A stretch of DNA of 64,000 bases from NCBI RefSeq assembly GCF_014646655.1, contig NZ_BMNR01000001.1:469382-533381 (forward strand), given 5' to 3'. The translations under genes and the position numbers were made by a program. Each line of letters opens with the position of its first letter. The stretch's first letter is position 1. Under the pieces are notes generated by a model that made no database searches, was not told the DNA's origin, and worked only from the letters and a program-made list of their open reading frames with translations. This DNA comes from Yeosuana aromativorans. Lineage in GTDB: Bacteria > Bacteroidota > Bacteroidia > Flavobacteriales > Flavobacteriaceae. Shown here in pieces: positions 8,315 to 17,056 of the stretch.

Positions 8315-9592
8315 CTACTTATTATCTTCTTGTTTCTTTATTTCAACTTTATCACCATCTTTTAACGTTTTGGTGATAACATTATAGGGCCCTGTAATAA
8401 CTTCTTCTCCTTCTTTAAGCCCTGAAACAATTTCAATATTACTATCATCTTGAATACCTGTTTTTACAACACGCAGTTTGGCAACATCATTGTCTTTTAC
8501 AAAAACGCATTCAAATTTTTCGTCATCAATTGAAGATGTTGTTGCAACATCCTTGGTTTTTGTTTTTGTAGTTGTTGTGTCTGTTTTGATTGTAATGGCA
8601 CTGATTGGAACATTTATGGCATCTTTTCTAACATCAGTAAAAATATCAACGGTAGCGGTCATACCGGGTCTGAATGGTGAATAGCCATCAGGTTTTCCTT
8701 GCAATAAATCTTGGAATGAACTTTCTAAAATTCTGATTTTCACCTTAAAATTAGTAACCTGGTCTGCAGAACTTACTTGATCGGCAGAATTGGAAATCTC
8801 TGTAACCACGCCTTTAAATTCCTTTTTCAAATAGGCATCAACCTCAACTCTTGTTGAATCTCCAATGTGTACTTTAACAATATCGTTTTCATTGACGTCT
8901 ACTTCAACTTCCATATTGGTGAGGTCTGCAACACGCATTATTTCAGTTCCAGCCATTTGCTGAGTTCCAACAACACGTTCTCCCAGTTCAACATCCAATT
9001 TAGAAATTGTTCCGGCCATTGGTGCATAAATAGTGGTTCTATTAAAATTATCAATAGCCTCGTTAACTGTTGCACTGGCACTTTTAACATTATAATATGC
9101 TGATTCTTTGTTAGCCAAGGCAATTTCATAACTTGATACAGCTTTATCCCAATCTGCCTTAGAAATAATGCCTTTTTCAAAAAGCTGCTTATTTCTTTCA
9201 TAACTTGCTTTAGCTTCTTTTAACGTAGCTTCTGCTTGGCTTAAATTTGCTTTTACGTTTTGTAAAGTTGCTTGTGAGCGGTTAAGACTGGACTGATAGA
9301 TGTCTGGATTGATACGAACCAGTAAATCGCCTTTCTTGACCTGTTGTCCTTCAATAATTGGTAATTCTATTATTTCTCCAGAGACTTCACTAGAAATTTT
9401 CACCTCAACCTCTGGTTGGATTTTTCCAGTTGCCGATACGGTTTCAATAATATCTGATCGTTCAATTTTTTGGGCTTCAATCTCTTTGTAATTACCACTC
9501 TTTCCAAACCATCCTGCTTTTTTTCCACCAATTAAAACAACCAGCAGAACAACTGTAATTGAGATGATGATAATAAGTGATTTTTTACTCAT
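8315..9592 (-). CDS. Periplasmic efflux adaptor (HlyD/MacA-like), second copy
   Basis: A 425-residue membrane-fusion protein: N-terminal membrane anchor (IIIISITVVLLVVLIGGKK), split lipoyl-like domain (SGEIIELPIIEGQQVKKGDLLVRINP), coiled-coil hairpin rich in Q/A/K, a beta-barrel domain, and a membrane-proximal domain ending GLKEGEEVITGPYN. A Thr/Lys-rich insert (about residues 345-365) lies in the last part. Such adaptors link an inner-membrane pump to a TolC channel. It begins 6 bases after the TolC gene's stop and precedes tsaB. The cluster holds another adaptor four kilobases upstream, so this one may serve the ABC permeases or a pump encoded elsewhere. Confidence 0.92.
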   Translation of the reverse strand: MSKKSLIIIISITVVLLVVLIGGKKAGWFGKSGNYKEIEAQKIERSDIIETVSATGKIQPEVEVKISSEVSGEIIELPIIEGQQVKKGDLLVRINPDIYQSSLNRSQATLQNVKANLSQAEATLKEAKASYERNKQLFEKGIISKADWDKAVSSYEIALANKESAYYNVKSASATVNEAIDNFNRTTIYAPMAGTISKLDVELGERVVGTQQMAGTEIMRVADLTNMEVEVDVNENDIVKVHIGDSTRVEVDAYLKKEFKGVVTEISNSADQVSSADQVTNFKVKIRILESSFQDLLQGKPDGYSPFRPGMTATVDIFTDVRKDAINVPISAITIKTDTTTTKTKTKDVATTSSIDDEKFECVFVKDNDVAKLRVVKTGIQDDSNIEIVSGLKEGEEVITGPYNVITKTLKDGDKVEIKKQEDNK

Positions 9593-9598
9593 TTTAAA

Positions 9599-10930
9599 TT
9601 AATTTAGTTCTGTAATGGGAATTCCAAAATAAAATTCCAAGACCTTAAGTTTAAATATATAATCATATTTAGTCCGTATCACATCACTCTGGGCAGCCTC
9701 ATACCTGTTTTGTGACTGTCCGTAATCAAAAGCATTTAATAACCCAACATTATAGCGTTCTTTTGAATAACTAAAGGCTTCTTCCCTAGCACTTAATGTT
9801 TTTTGAGCAGCTTCATAAGCTTTTAAAGCGCCTCTTGCATCATTATAGGCTTGATAAACTTTGGTTTCTAAATCTAAATTGGCTTGTTCTTGCTGTGTTT
9901 TGGCACGTTCTAAATTTACTTTGTTTCGTTTAACATCATTTCGTAATGAAAAGCCATTAAAAATAGGAATGTTTAATCGCAAAGAAATATTATGTCTTTT
10001 GTTATCTGATATCTGTGTTTCAAAATCAGGTGTATCAAATAATCCTGATGTGAAATAATTTGAACTAAAACTGTAAGAACCTGTTAACGTTGGTTGCAAA
10101 GCTCCTTTAGCTATTTTTAAATTATCCTCTGCTATTTTTGTATTGGTTTCGGCTATTTTCACCTCATAGCGGGTCTCTTTGGCTTTTTCTATAATTGTAC
10201 TGGGTGACTCTTTAAGAATATTGGTAAGTGGCACATCATAATTTAAATCCACAATATCAAAATGCTCATAATCTTCAATTAATAAGGTTTGTGCCAATTC
10301 AATTTTTGATATCAAAAGTGCATTTTCACTATCCACAATTTGTTGTTCTTGTGTAGCCAGTGTTGCTTGAATTTCAAGCACATCTCCTTTTGGTAAGGAT
10401 CCGGCATCAACTAACTCCTGCGTACGCTTCAAGTCTTGTTTGGTAATTTCCAATTGTGATTTTAAAACCTTAAGCTGTTCTTTATTGAACAATATTTGTA
10501 AAAACGAATTGGCAACAAACAATGAAATATCATCTTTCATGTTGTCCAATTTATATTGATCTGCCAATATTTGCAAATTAGACCTATGTAACTGGTGCAA
10601 ATTACGTTGCCCTTTATAAAGATCAAGGCTTGAACTTATGCCTCCTGAAAGATTTCTACTTTTTGAGGTTACGGTTATTGGCCCAGATGGACTTGTAATT
10701 TGATCTAAACCAATACTCCATGAATGGGACGCCGATGCATTTAAAGACGGCAGAAAATTACCAATTGCATCCTTTTTGTTGATTTCTGAAGTTTTCAAAT
10801 CCATTTCACTTTGCTTGATGGAAATGTTATTCTCCAACGCATAATCCACACAAGCCCTAAGTGTCCATTTATGATCTTGGGCATATAGGCTAACTGTTGA
10901 AAGTAATAGTATAAAGATTGTTTTTTTCAT
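9599..10930 (-). CDS. TolC family outer-membrane efflux protein
   Basis: A 443-residue protein with a signal peptide (MKKTIFILLLSTVSLYAQ) followed by WTLRACVDYALENNISIKQSE, the standard opening of a TolC/OEP repeat, and a second repeat with the 'RNDVKRNKVNLERAKTQQEQA' heptad region. TolC proteins form trimeric outer-membrane ducts that accept substrate from adaptor-pump complexes. I took the ATG at 10930 because the longer frame starts with GTG at 10960 and would place ten charged residues before the signal peptide. It is followed within 6 bases by an adaptor gene; a 101-base gap separates it from the upstream adaptor, so a separate promoter is possible. Confidence 0.93.
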   Translation of the reverse strand: MKKTIFILLLSTVSLYAQDHKWTLRACVDYALENNISIKQSEMDLKTSEINKKDAIGNFLPSLNASASHSWSIGLDQITSPSGPITVTSKSRNLSGGISSSLDLYKGQRNLHQLHRSNLQILADQYKLDNMKDDISLFVANSFLQILFNKEQLKVLKSQLEITKQDLKRTQELVDAGSLPKGDVLEIQATLATQEQQIVDSENALLISKIELAQTLLIEDYEHFDIVDLNYDVPLTNILKESPSTIIEKAKETRYEVKIAETNTKIAEDNLKIAKGALQPTLTGSYSFSSNYFTSGLFDTPDFETQISDNKRHNISLRLNIPIFNGFSLRNDVKRNKVNLERAKTQQEQANLDLETKVYQAYNDARGALKAYEAAQKTLSAREEAFSYSKERYNVGLLNAFDYGQSQNRYEAAQSDVIRTKYDYIFKLKVLEFYFGIPITELN

Positions 10931-11031
10931 CCGTTTGTATTCATTGTTTTTTATTGTCACATAAAATTCGCCAAGGCTTATTTCGTATGTAAAATATTGG
11001 TCTATGTAACCGTTAAAGTGTTACAGATAAA

Positions 11032-12195
11032 TTAATTATTTTGTGCATAACTTGGAATTCCCTTGATTTGATTCCACACTTTTATCTTATCAGATTTAGA
11101 AATACCACCTTTAACTTCTACAAAGATACCATCACTTATGCCAAGTTGTAAATCACGACGTTCAAATTTTTGGTCACCTACCTCAACCTCAACATAAGGT
11201 TGTTTGGTCTTACGATCATATTGAACCAAGGCTTCCCTGATAGCCATGACATTTTCGGCTTTATCAAGAATAATAGATGCATTAGCGCTTAGGCCCGCTC
11301 TGATAAATGTAGAATCAATGGATTTAATACTGCCTTTAATTTCAAACTGAATGGCACCATTTTCTGCTTCTCCTTTTGGAGCTATGTAATCCAAAACGGC
11401 ATCAAACTTTTGGTTTTCAATAGCACCAACCGTGATTTCAAGTGGCAAGCCTTCTTTGATTTTTCCAACCTCACTCTCATCTACTTTTCCTTCAAATATC
11501 ATTTTTTTCACATCAGCCAAAGATGCAATTGAAGTCCCTTCATTAAAATTATTGGCTTCAATAACTTGGTTTCCTTCTTTTACAGGAACATCCAAAACCA
11601 TTCCTGAAATGGTTGCCCGTACTTGGGTTTGAGCAATTTTGCCTAATCCGCTGGTTGTCCCTGTTTTTATGATATCATAATTTTGCGTTGCAGAAGTCAG
11701 ATTGATTTGAGCTTGTTCCACGCTTTGTTTTGCCTGTAAATACGTGTTCTTGATACCCTCAAATTCATTTTCAGAAATAACCCCTTTATCAAAAAGTGCT
11801 TTTTGACGATTGTAATTAGACTCTTCTGTTTTAAAATTTATTTTTGCAGTTTCCAGTGCTGTTTTACTACTTGCTATATTATTCTTGGCACTAGTTAAGG
11901 ATGATACATTTGGAATTACCCTAATTTGAGCTATTAAATCACCTGATTTGATATATTGTCCGGCTTCAATATAAATATCCTGAATAACTCCTGATACGTT
12001 TGGTTTTATGAGCACTTCTTCTTTTGGAACAATATTTCCAGTAGCCATGGTTTTTACAACAATAGTTTGCTCACTAGGCGATTCTGTGGCATAGGTTACT
12101 GGATCCTCTTGATTTTTTTGCCATAAATAAATTAAAGCCGTAGCAAAACATGCTACAATTACAACTAAAAGGATAACGGTTTTGGTTCTTTTCAT
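11032..12195 (-). CDS. Periplasmic efflux adaptor (MacA-like), first copy
   Basis: A 387-residue membrane-fusion protein: N-terminal anchor helix (VILLVVIVACFATALIYLW), lipoyl-like half-motifs (SGVIQDIYIEAGQYIKSGDLIAQI and SGMVLDVPVKEGNQV), a coiled-coil hairpin, then beta-barrel domains. It lies 22 bases after the second ABC permease gene, the classic place for a MacA partner of MacB-type transporters, and probably stimulates the ATPase while bridging to TolC across the periplasm. It differs in length and sequence from the second adaptor in the cluster (425 residues), so the two are not a recent duplication. Confidence 0.92.
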   Translation of the reverse strand: MKRTKTVILLVVIVACFATALIYLWQKNQEDPVTYATESPSEQTIVVKTMATGNIVPKEEVLIKPNVSGVIQDIYIEAGQYIKSGDLIAQIRVIPNVSSLTSAKNNIASSKTALETAKINFKTEESNYNRQKALFDKGVISENEFEGIKNTYLQAKQSVEQAQINLTSATQNYDIIKTGTTSGLGKIAQTQVRATISGMVLDVPVKEGNQVIEANNFNEGTSIASLADVKKMIFEGKVDESEVGKIKEGLPLEITVGAIENQKFDAVLDYIAPKGEAENGAIQFEIKGSIKSIDSTFIRAGLSANASIILDKAENVMAIREALVQYDRKTKQPYVEVEVGDQKFERRDLQLGISDGIFVEVKGGISKSDKIKVWNQIKGIPSYAQNN

Positions 12196-12217
12196 TTTTA
12201 TTCGGTGATTATTATGT

Positions 12218-13477
12218 TTATTCTATTCTTAATGCGTCAACTGGTTTCATTTTGGTAGCACTATTAGCAGGAATCAACCCTGCCAAAATACCTGAAACAA
12301 CTAATATAATGAGTGCTGTAAAGACAACGCCCATACTTACACTTGGGTTTGAAAAATTATCAACAGGTCCACTTAAATCCAATAAGTAGTTCATCAGCCA
12401 TATGATTCCGGCTGCAAATGAAATGCCTACCATGCCAGACATAATGGTCAATATAAGGCTCTCTTGAAGAATCTGTGCTTTTACCACAAAGGGTGTTGCT
12501 CCCAAGGCTCTTCTAATACCTATTTCCTTGGTACGTTCTTTAACTACAATTAGCATGATGTTGCTGATACCTATAATTCCAGACATGAGGATTAAGGACC
12601 CCACGAAATAGCCTACAAAAGTTAAAATGGCAAACAACCCATTAACCCTAGCATAATCTTCAGAAATATCATGATATCCAAATGCTGCATCGTCATCAGG
12701 ATTAACCGTATGTCTTGTTTTTAGCACATTTAAAATCCTAGGCTTTAAACTGGTTATATTAACATCATCATAGGCGGTTATAGCCATCCATCCCACTTTA
12801 TCACCAAAATTAAAAACTTGTCCAAAGGTTGTAAAAGGCGTAACAATGGTATTTACTTCTTCTTGTTGATCACCTCGGCTCTTGCTGTATTTAAAAATAC
12901 CAATAACCATAAAATTGACGCCATTAATTTTAAGATAAGACCCTATAATCTCCTCGCCTTTTTTATACAGTGATTTTTCAACACCGGTACCTATGACACA
13001 AACCTTTCGCTTTTCAGTTAAATCTGATTCATTTATAAATCTTCCTTGGAGGATATCCATAGGATTTTGATTAATAATATCAGGCACGTGTGCCTCCACC
13101 TGAAAGGCGCCGGTTTCACTTCCCCTAGTTACGTTATTGGCACCCATATAACCTCCCAATCTATTTTGAGGTGACACATATTTGATTTCAGGAATTTGCT
13201 GTTTTATAGCTTCAACATCGTCTAAATCCAAATCAAAACGTCTGTTTTTTGGCAATCCCTTGTAGGGTATAGTGGTTCCTCTTACATACACAAAAGACGA
13301 GTTGGCCGCAAAATTACCAAAACTTGAAACCACTCCCTTTTGTAGCCCATTGGTAAGCGCCAACAATAGAACCAAAATAGCTATGCCCCAAAACACGCCA
13401 AATGCCGTCAAAAACGTTCTAAACTTATTGGCGTTTAGAGCTTCTAAAATCTCGTCCCATCTCTCTTTGTTAAACAT
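12218..13477 (-). CDS. MacB-type ABC transporter permease
   Basis: A 419-residue permease with an N-terminal cytoplasmic segment (NKFRTFLTAFGVFWGIAILVLLLAL) leading into TM1, a large periplasmic MacB core domain (about residues 50-275), and three C-terminal helices forming the FtsX domain, containing KERTKEIGIRRALGATP, the conserved cytoplasmic loop that contacts the ATPase. MacB-type transporters do not pump by alternating access but drive substrates from the periplasm through TolC by mechanotransmission. It begins one base after the stop of the preceding permease, its paralogue, and the two probably form a heterodimer with one ATPase. The substrate is unknown. Confidence 0.94.
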   Translation of the reverse strand: MFNKERWDEILEALNANKFRTFLTAFGVFWGIAILVLLLALTNGLQKGVVSSFGNFAANSSFVYVRGTTIPYKGLPKNRRFDLDLDDVEAIKQQIPEIKYVSPQNRLGGYMGANNVTRGSETGAFQVEAHVPDIINQNPMDILQGRFINESDLTEKRKVCVIGTGVEKSLYKKGEEIIGSYLKINGVNFMVIGIFKYSKSRGDQQEEVNTIVTPFTTFGQVFNFGDKVGWMAITAYDDVNITSLKPRILNVLKTRHTVNPDDDAAFGYHDISEDYARVNGLFAILTFVGYFVGSLILMSGIIGISNIMLIVVKERTKEIGIRRALGATPFVVKAQILQESLILTIMSGMVGISFAAGIIWLMNYLLDLSGPVDNFSNPSVSMGVVFTALIILVVSGILAGLIPANSATKMKPVDALRIE

Positions 13478-13478
13478 A

Positions 13479-14723
13479 TTATTCGTCTCTTAATGCTACT
13501 ATAGGTTTAATTTTTGCAGCTCTGTATGCTGGGAAAAAGCCGGCAAAAGCACCTGCAATCACTAAAATAAATACCGTGGTCAATGCCGTATTAAAATCTA
13601 CTTGTGGATATTTAATGAAATCATTTTTAACAAGTGGGCCAATGACTTCCAGTAAGCCCAACCCAAGAATGAGTCCAAACATACCTGAAAACATGGTTAC
13701 AAAAATAGCCTCTTGTAAAATCATTCCAACAATTGATAATGGAACGGCTCCCAATGCTTTTCTGATACCAATTTCCTTGGTGCGTTCTTTAACAATAATC
13801 AGCATAATATTGCCAACACCCACTACTCCTGCTATGATAGTACCAATCCCAACAAACCAAAATATGAGTTTGATAACATCAACCAATGAAAAAATTTTCT
13901 GTGCCTCTTCAAGATTGTTATTAACCCGGATAGCTCCAATATCATTTGGTGCAACCGTATGCATTTGTTTTAATTGGTCTTCAATGGCCAATGTAATATT
14001 TTGGGAGAGTTCAACGCCTTTATCAAAGTTTTGAGGCATCTTTACGGTGTAGCTCATATTGTTGATTCTATCGGCACCGTTAAAGGATTTTTGAGCTGTA
14101 GTGAGGGGAATATATATTTGGCTTTCTTCATCTTCTCCTCCAGGATCATAATAAACACCTATTACTTTAAAATTTATTCCATAAATAGACACGTGCTTTC
14201 CAATAGGGTCTTCGCCTTTAAATAGATCTTGTTTGATCTTATTACCTATAACAGCTACCTTACTTGAATTGTTTAAGTCTGATTCATTTATAAATCGTCC
14301 TTCGCCGATGTCTGAATTTTCTATAAACTGATAATCTGGCAAAGAACCCCAAACCCTGTAGTTATTTGATTCTTTTCCATAGTTTACAAGCGCTCTCCAA
14401 ATCATATAGTTTGCAGATTCATATTCCAGAAAATCTGCATAATCATTGGACAACTTATTAAAATCTTGATTTTTAAGTTGAATACGCCTTCCCGGGTTTA
14501 AACCCTTATACCCTTTTGTAGTTCTTCCGGCCCAAATACTGATCTTATTGGTTGCATCTCTTTCAAATTGAGATTTCACACCGTTTTGGATTCCAGAGCT
14601 AAAACCCAATAAAATAACCAAAATAAAAATACCAGACGCTACCGAAAGCCCTGTTAAAAACGTTTGTAATTTGTTTTTCCTTAACGTTTCAAATATTTCC
14701 TGCCAACGCTCAATATCAAACAT
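13479..14723 (-). CDS. MacB-type ABC transporter permease (paralogue)
   Basis: A 414-residue homologue of the next gene with the same layout: NKLQTFLTGLSVASGIFILVILLGF as first helix, a periplasmic MacB core domain, and a C-terminal FtsX domain with KERTKEIGIRKALGAVP. Its start overlaps the ATPase gene by 8 bases, so translation is coupled. Having two different permeases and a single separate ATPase contrasts with E. coli MacB, where ATPase and permease are fused. The pair is divergent enough in the periplasmic domain to suggest an obligate heterodimer rather than a recent copy. Confidence 0.94.
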   Translation of the reverse strand: MFDIERWQEIFETLRKNKLQTFLTGLSVASGIFILVILLGFSSGIQNGVKSQFERDATNKISIWAGRTTKGYKGLNPGRRIQLKNQDFNKLSNDYADFLEYESANYMIWRALVNYGKESNNYRVWGSLPDYQFIENSDIGEGRFINESDLNNSSKVAVIGNKIKQDLFKGEDPIGKHVSIYGINFKVIGVYYDPGGEDEESQIYIPLTTAQKSFNGADRINNMSYTVKMPQNFDKGVELSQNITLAIEDQLKQMHTVAPNDIGAIRVNNNLEEAQKIFSLVDVIKLIFWFVGIGTIIAGVVGVGNIMLIIVKERTKEIGIRKALGAVPLSIVGMILQEAIFVTMFSGMFGLILGLGLLEVIGPLVKNDFIKYPQVDFNTALTTVFILVIAGAFAGFFPAYRAAKIKPIVALRDE

Positions 14724-15417
14724 ATACCGAAGCTCTTACTTGTTGTACCGGGCTATCATCAATGATAACGCCATCTTTAAGGTGCACAATACGTTTGGTC
14801 ATTTGTGCTATATCATGCTCATGGGTCACCATTAAAATGGTTTTTCCTTCATCATTAATGCCCTGTATTAATTCCATAACCTCTTGTGAGGTTTTAGAAT
14901 CTAAGGCACCTGTTGGCTCATCGGCCAACAAGACTTTTGGGTTACTTGCTAGTGCCCTAGCTATGGCCACACGTTGTTTTTGTCCACCAGACAATTCGCT
15001 TGGCAAGTGATTTAACCAAGGTGTCAACCCAACTTTTTCAAGATAATACTCTGCTTTTTCTATGCGCTCTTTTCGTTTGATTCCTTGATAGTACAAGGGC
15101 ATGGCGACATTATCCAAAGCCGATTTATAATTAATAAGATTAAAGGACTGGAAAATAAATCCTAAAAACTTGTTCCTGTAGTTTGCTGCAACTTTTTCGT
15201 TTAGGTTTTTAATGGGAACACCATCCAATACGTATGACCCTGAATCGGCTTCATCCAAAATACCAATAATGTTAAGCAAGGTTGATTTACCTGAGCCCGA
15301 AGAGCCCATGATAGAAACCATTTCGCCTTCTTTTACATTAAAGTTGATTCCTTTTAGAACATGAAGGGAATTGCTTCCCATATGGTAAGATTTATGCAAA
15401 TCCTTGATTTGTATCAT
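14716..15417 (-). CDS. ABC transporter ATP-binding protein (MacB/LolD type)
   Basis: A 233-residue nucleotide-binding protein with Walker A GSSGSGKST, Q-loop FQSFNLI, signature LSGGQKQR, Walker B VLLADEP and the switch histidine in MVTHEHD. These place it in the MacB/LolD/FtsE group of export-type ATPases. It is the first gene of the efflux operon, followed by two permeases, an adaptor, TolC and a second adaptor. It supplies ATP hydrolysis on the cytoplasmic side. A TAnnTTTG element lies 20 bases before its ATG, and a 16-base palindrome further upstream may be an operator. Confidence 0.96.
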   Translation of the reverse strand: MIQIKDLHKSYHMGSNSLHVLKGINFNVKEGEMVSIMGSSGSGKSTLLNIIGILDEADSGSYVLDGVPIKNLNEKVAANYRNKFLGFIFQSFNLINYKSALDNVAMPLYYQGIKRKERIEKAEYYLEKVGLTPWLNHLPSELSGGQKQRVAIARALASNPKVLLADEPTGALDSKTSQEVMELIQGINDEGKTILMVTHEHDIAQMTKRIVHLKDGVIIDDSPVQQVRASVYV

Positions 15418-15436
15418 AGATAGATGGTTAATTCAG

Positions 15437-15444
15437 CAAAAATA
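15437..15444 (-). promoter_or_regulatory. -7 promoter element of the efflux operon
   Basis: The minus strand reads TATTTTTG, an exact TAnnTTTG match, 20 bases upstream of the ATPase start. No TTG is present at the usual distance, so only the -7 element is supported. Confidence 0.4.
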
Positions 15445-15496
15445 GAGAAAACAGCGCCTATTTTATCCTAAGGAATTGTTAAGACTTACTAATTTT

Positions 15497-15512
15497 TCTT
15501 ACTTAAGTAAGA
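15497..15512. promoter_or_regulatory. Perfect 16-base palindrome upstream of the efflux operon
   Basis: TCTTACTTAAGTAAGA is a perfect dyad with no spacer. It lies 80 bases upstream of the efflux ATPase start and 39 bases past the end of the small CxxC gene. It lacks a T run on either strand, so it does not look like a terminator. A dimeric regulator binding site is the natural reading; no regulator gene is adjacent. Confidence 0.4.
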
Positions 15513-15550
15513 CTCCTAAAGCTCTAAAATGTTACAAAGAAAGTAATGTT

Positions 15551-15778
15551 TTAGCCTTTTTTTGTGTAGAAAAATTTCCTGTAAATAATGACACCAATGC
15601 CTGCAATAAGTATGTAAGGAATAGCCATTAAGTACACAATGCCATTATTGATACCAGCTGCAGCACTTTGCCCTTCTTCATTTTCAAGGACCGCTCGGCA
15701 CATAGCACATTGTGCATCAGCAGGGATTGAGATGAACAGAACTAAAATTAATATGATATATACTTTGGTTTTAGACAT
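15551..15778 (-). CDS. Small exported CxxC membrane protein, respiratory assembly cluster
   Basis: A 75-residue protein I recognise only by context. It has an N-terminal signal-like helix ending PADAQ, then CAMCRAVLEN with a CxxC pair (Cys24, Cys27) on the exported side, a short Ala/Gly linker, and one C-terminal membrane helix ending in a basic tail (RKFFYTKKG). It is the last of four overlapping genes (SCO-like, SCO, DUF420, this), its start overlapping DUF420 by 8 bases. The CxxC next to a membrane helix beside SCO and oxidase genes suggests metal or thiol chemistry during oxidase assembly, but this is inference. It is complete and clearly coding. Confidence 0.75.
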   Translation of the reverse strand: MSKTKVYIILILVLFISIPADAQCAMCRAVLENEEGQSAAAGINNGIVYLMAIPYILIAGIGVIIYRKFFYTKKG

Positions 15779-16316
15779 AGTAAGGCGAAATCATGATGTA
15801 AACCACCACGCCAGAAATGGCAACATATAGCCACAATGGGAACGTGATTTTCGCTATTTTTTTATGCTTTTCAATATTGTTGGTAATGCCTCTTACGTAA
15901 GTAATCAATACAAAAGGAATGACAACAATAGACATTAAAATATGCGTTATTAAAATAGCAAAATACATGTACTTTAACAAGCCATCTCCTCCATATTTGG
16001 TAGAATCACTTGTCATATGGTACGCTACGTACATGACCAAAAAGGCTAATGACAATACAATGGCAAACTGCATCAAGCGTTTATGAAGATTGATTTTTTT
16101 ATTTTTGATAGCCATAAAGGCCATTACCAAAACCAAAGCCGTAACGGCATTGATACAAGCATATATGGGTGGCAAAAAAGTCAATGGTTGAATATCAAAC
16201 CCTAGCTCACGTAAGTTTACCCCAAACAAGATAGCTACTACAACGGGGATAGCTATGGATAGGATAAGTATCCATGTATTGTATTTCTTTTCGGTGGTTA
16301 AATTGGCTTGTGTCAT
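15771..16316 (-). CDS. DUF420 family membrane protein
   Basis: A 181-residue protein with five predicted membrane helices, matching the DUF420 family (YozB-like) that recurs beside cytochrome oxidase and SCO genes in Bacteroidota and Firmicutes. Histidines on helices (HKRLMQF, VAYHMTSD, THILMS) are conserved-type positions that could bind metal or heme, as has been suggested by analogy with CtaG-like assembly proteins. The start overlaps the SCO stop by one base (TAATG) and the end overlaps the small CxxC gene by 8 bases. Probably an inner-membrane factor for oxidase maturation; the molecular role is not established. Confidence 0.88.
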   Translation of the reverse strand: MTQANLTTEKKYNTWILILSIAIPVVVAILFGVNLRELGFDIQPLTFLPPIYACINAVTALVLVMAFMAIKNKKINLHKRLMQFAIVLSLAFLVMYVAYHMTSDSTKYGGDGLLKYMYFAILITHILMSIVVIPFVLITYVRGITNNIEKHKKIAKITFPLWLYVAISGVVVYIMISPYYV

Positions 16317-17056
16317 TATTCTTTTAATAATTTAGCAATATCTTCTTTTAACATGGTTATCTCTTGTTCCATGCCTGTTTCATCTACTTGTTCGGCTTCG
16401 GAAATCATACCATTATAAAAAATTATGGGATTTCCTCCTACAACTCTTGATCGTATAAATCCTTTTTTATCAATAAGTGCAACATTACCGGAATGCTCAA
16501 ATCCACCAACAACAGTTGAATCTTGGGCTGTATACAAATTAAATCCTTCGTTTGCCAATTTGTAAATGTCTTCTTGATTTCCTGTCATTAAATTCCAATT
16601 GGGATTTGTCACGCCATATTTTTGAGCGTATTCCTTTAAAACCTCTGGTGTATCATGCTCTGGGTTGATTGTAAATGAAGCGACCCCAAAATCATCATTC
16701 CCAATGAACTCATTTTGAATTTTAACAAGATTGGTATTCATTCTTGGGCAAATGGTTGGGCAGGTTGTGAAAAAGAATTCTATAACGTATACTTTCCCCT
16801 CATAATCCTTGTCCGTTATGGTTTTTCCATCTTGATTTACAAAACTGAAATGTGGCACCTTTTTTTTCTTACCATTGATTTCAATGTAGGCTAAATCTGA
16901 TGGTGTTGCTTTTTTTCCCTTGACGTAATCCGTTCTGCTTTCATCTCTGGTTATATCATCATGATTGATTCTATCCATGATTTTGGGAATAAAATAGATT
17001 CCAAAAACCAAAATAATAAATGAAATGCCTATGTATGAATAATTACTTTTTTTCAT
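16316..17056 (-). CDS. SCO family copper chaperone
   Basis: A 246-residue SCO/SenC protein: N-terminal membrane anchor (residues 6-26), thioredoxin fold with the copper-binding CPTICP motif (Cys99, Cys103) and the distal ligand histidine in GGFEHSG (His188). SCO proteins deliver copper to, or keep reduced, the CuA site of cytochrome oxidase subunit II. All three metal ligands are present. The gene overlaps its upstream neighbour by 14 bases and DUF420 by one, so it is translated from a tight cluster. The oxidase subunit with the CuA site (ctaC) is in the window but about 32 kb away. Confidence 0.95.
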   Translation of the reverse strand: MKKSNYSYIGISFIILVFGIYFIPKIMDRINHDDITRDESRTDYVKGKKATPSDLAYIEINGKKKKVPHFSFVNQDGKTITDKDYEGKVYVIEFFFTTCPTICPRMNTNLVKIQNEFIGNDDFGVASFTINPEHDTPEVLKEYAQKYGVTNPNWNLMTGNQEDIYKLANEGFNLYTAQDSTVVGGFEHSGNVALIDKKGFIRSRVVGGNPIIFYNGMISEAEQVDETGMEQEITMLKEDIAKLLKE

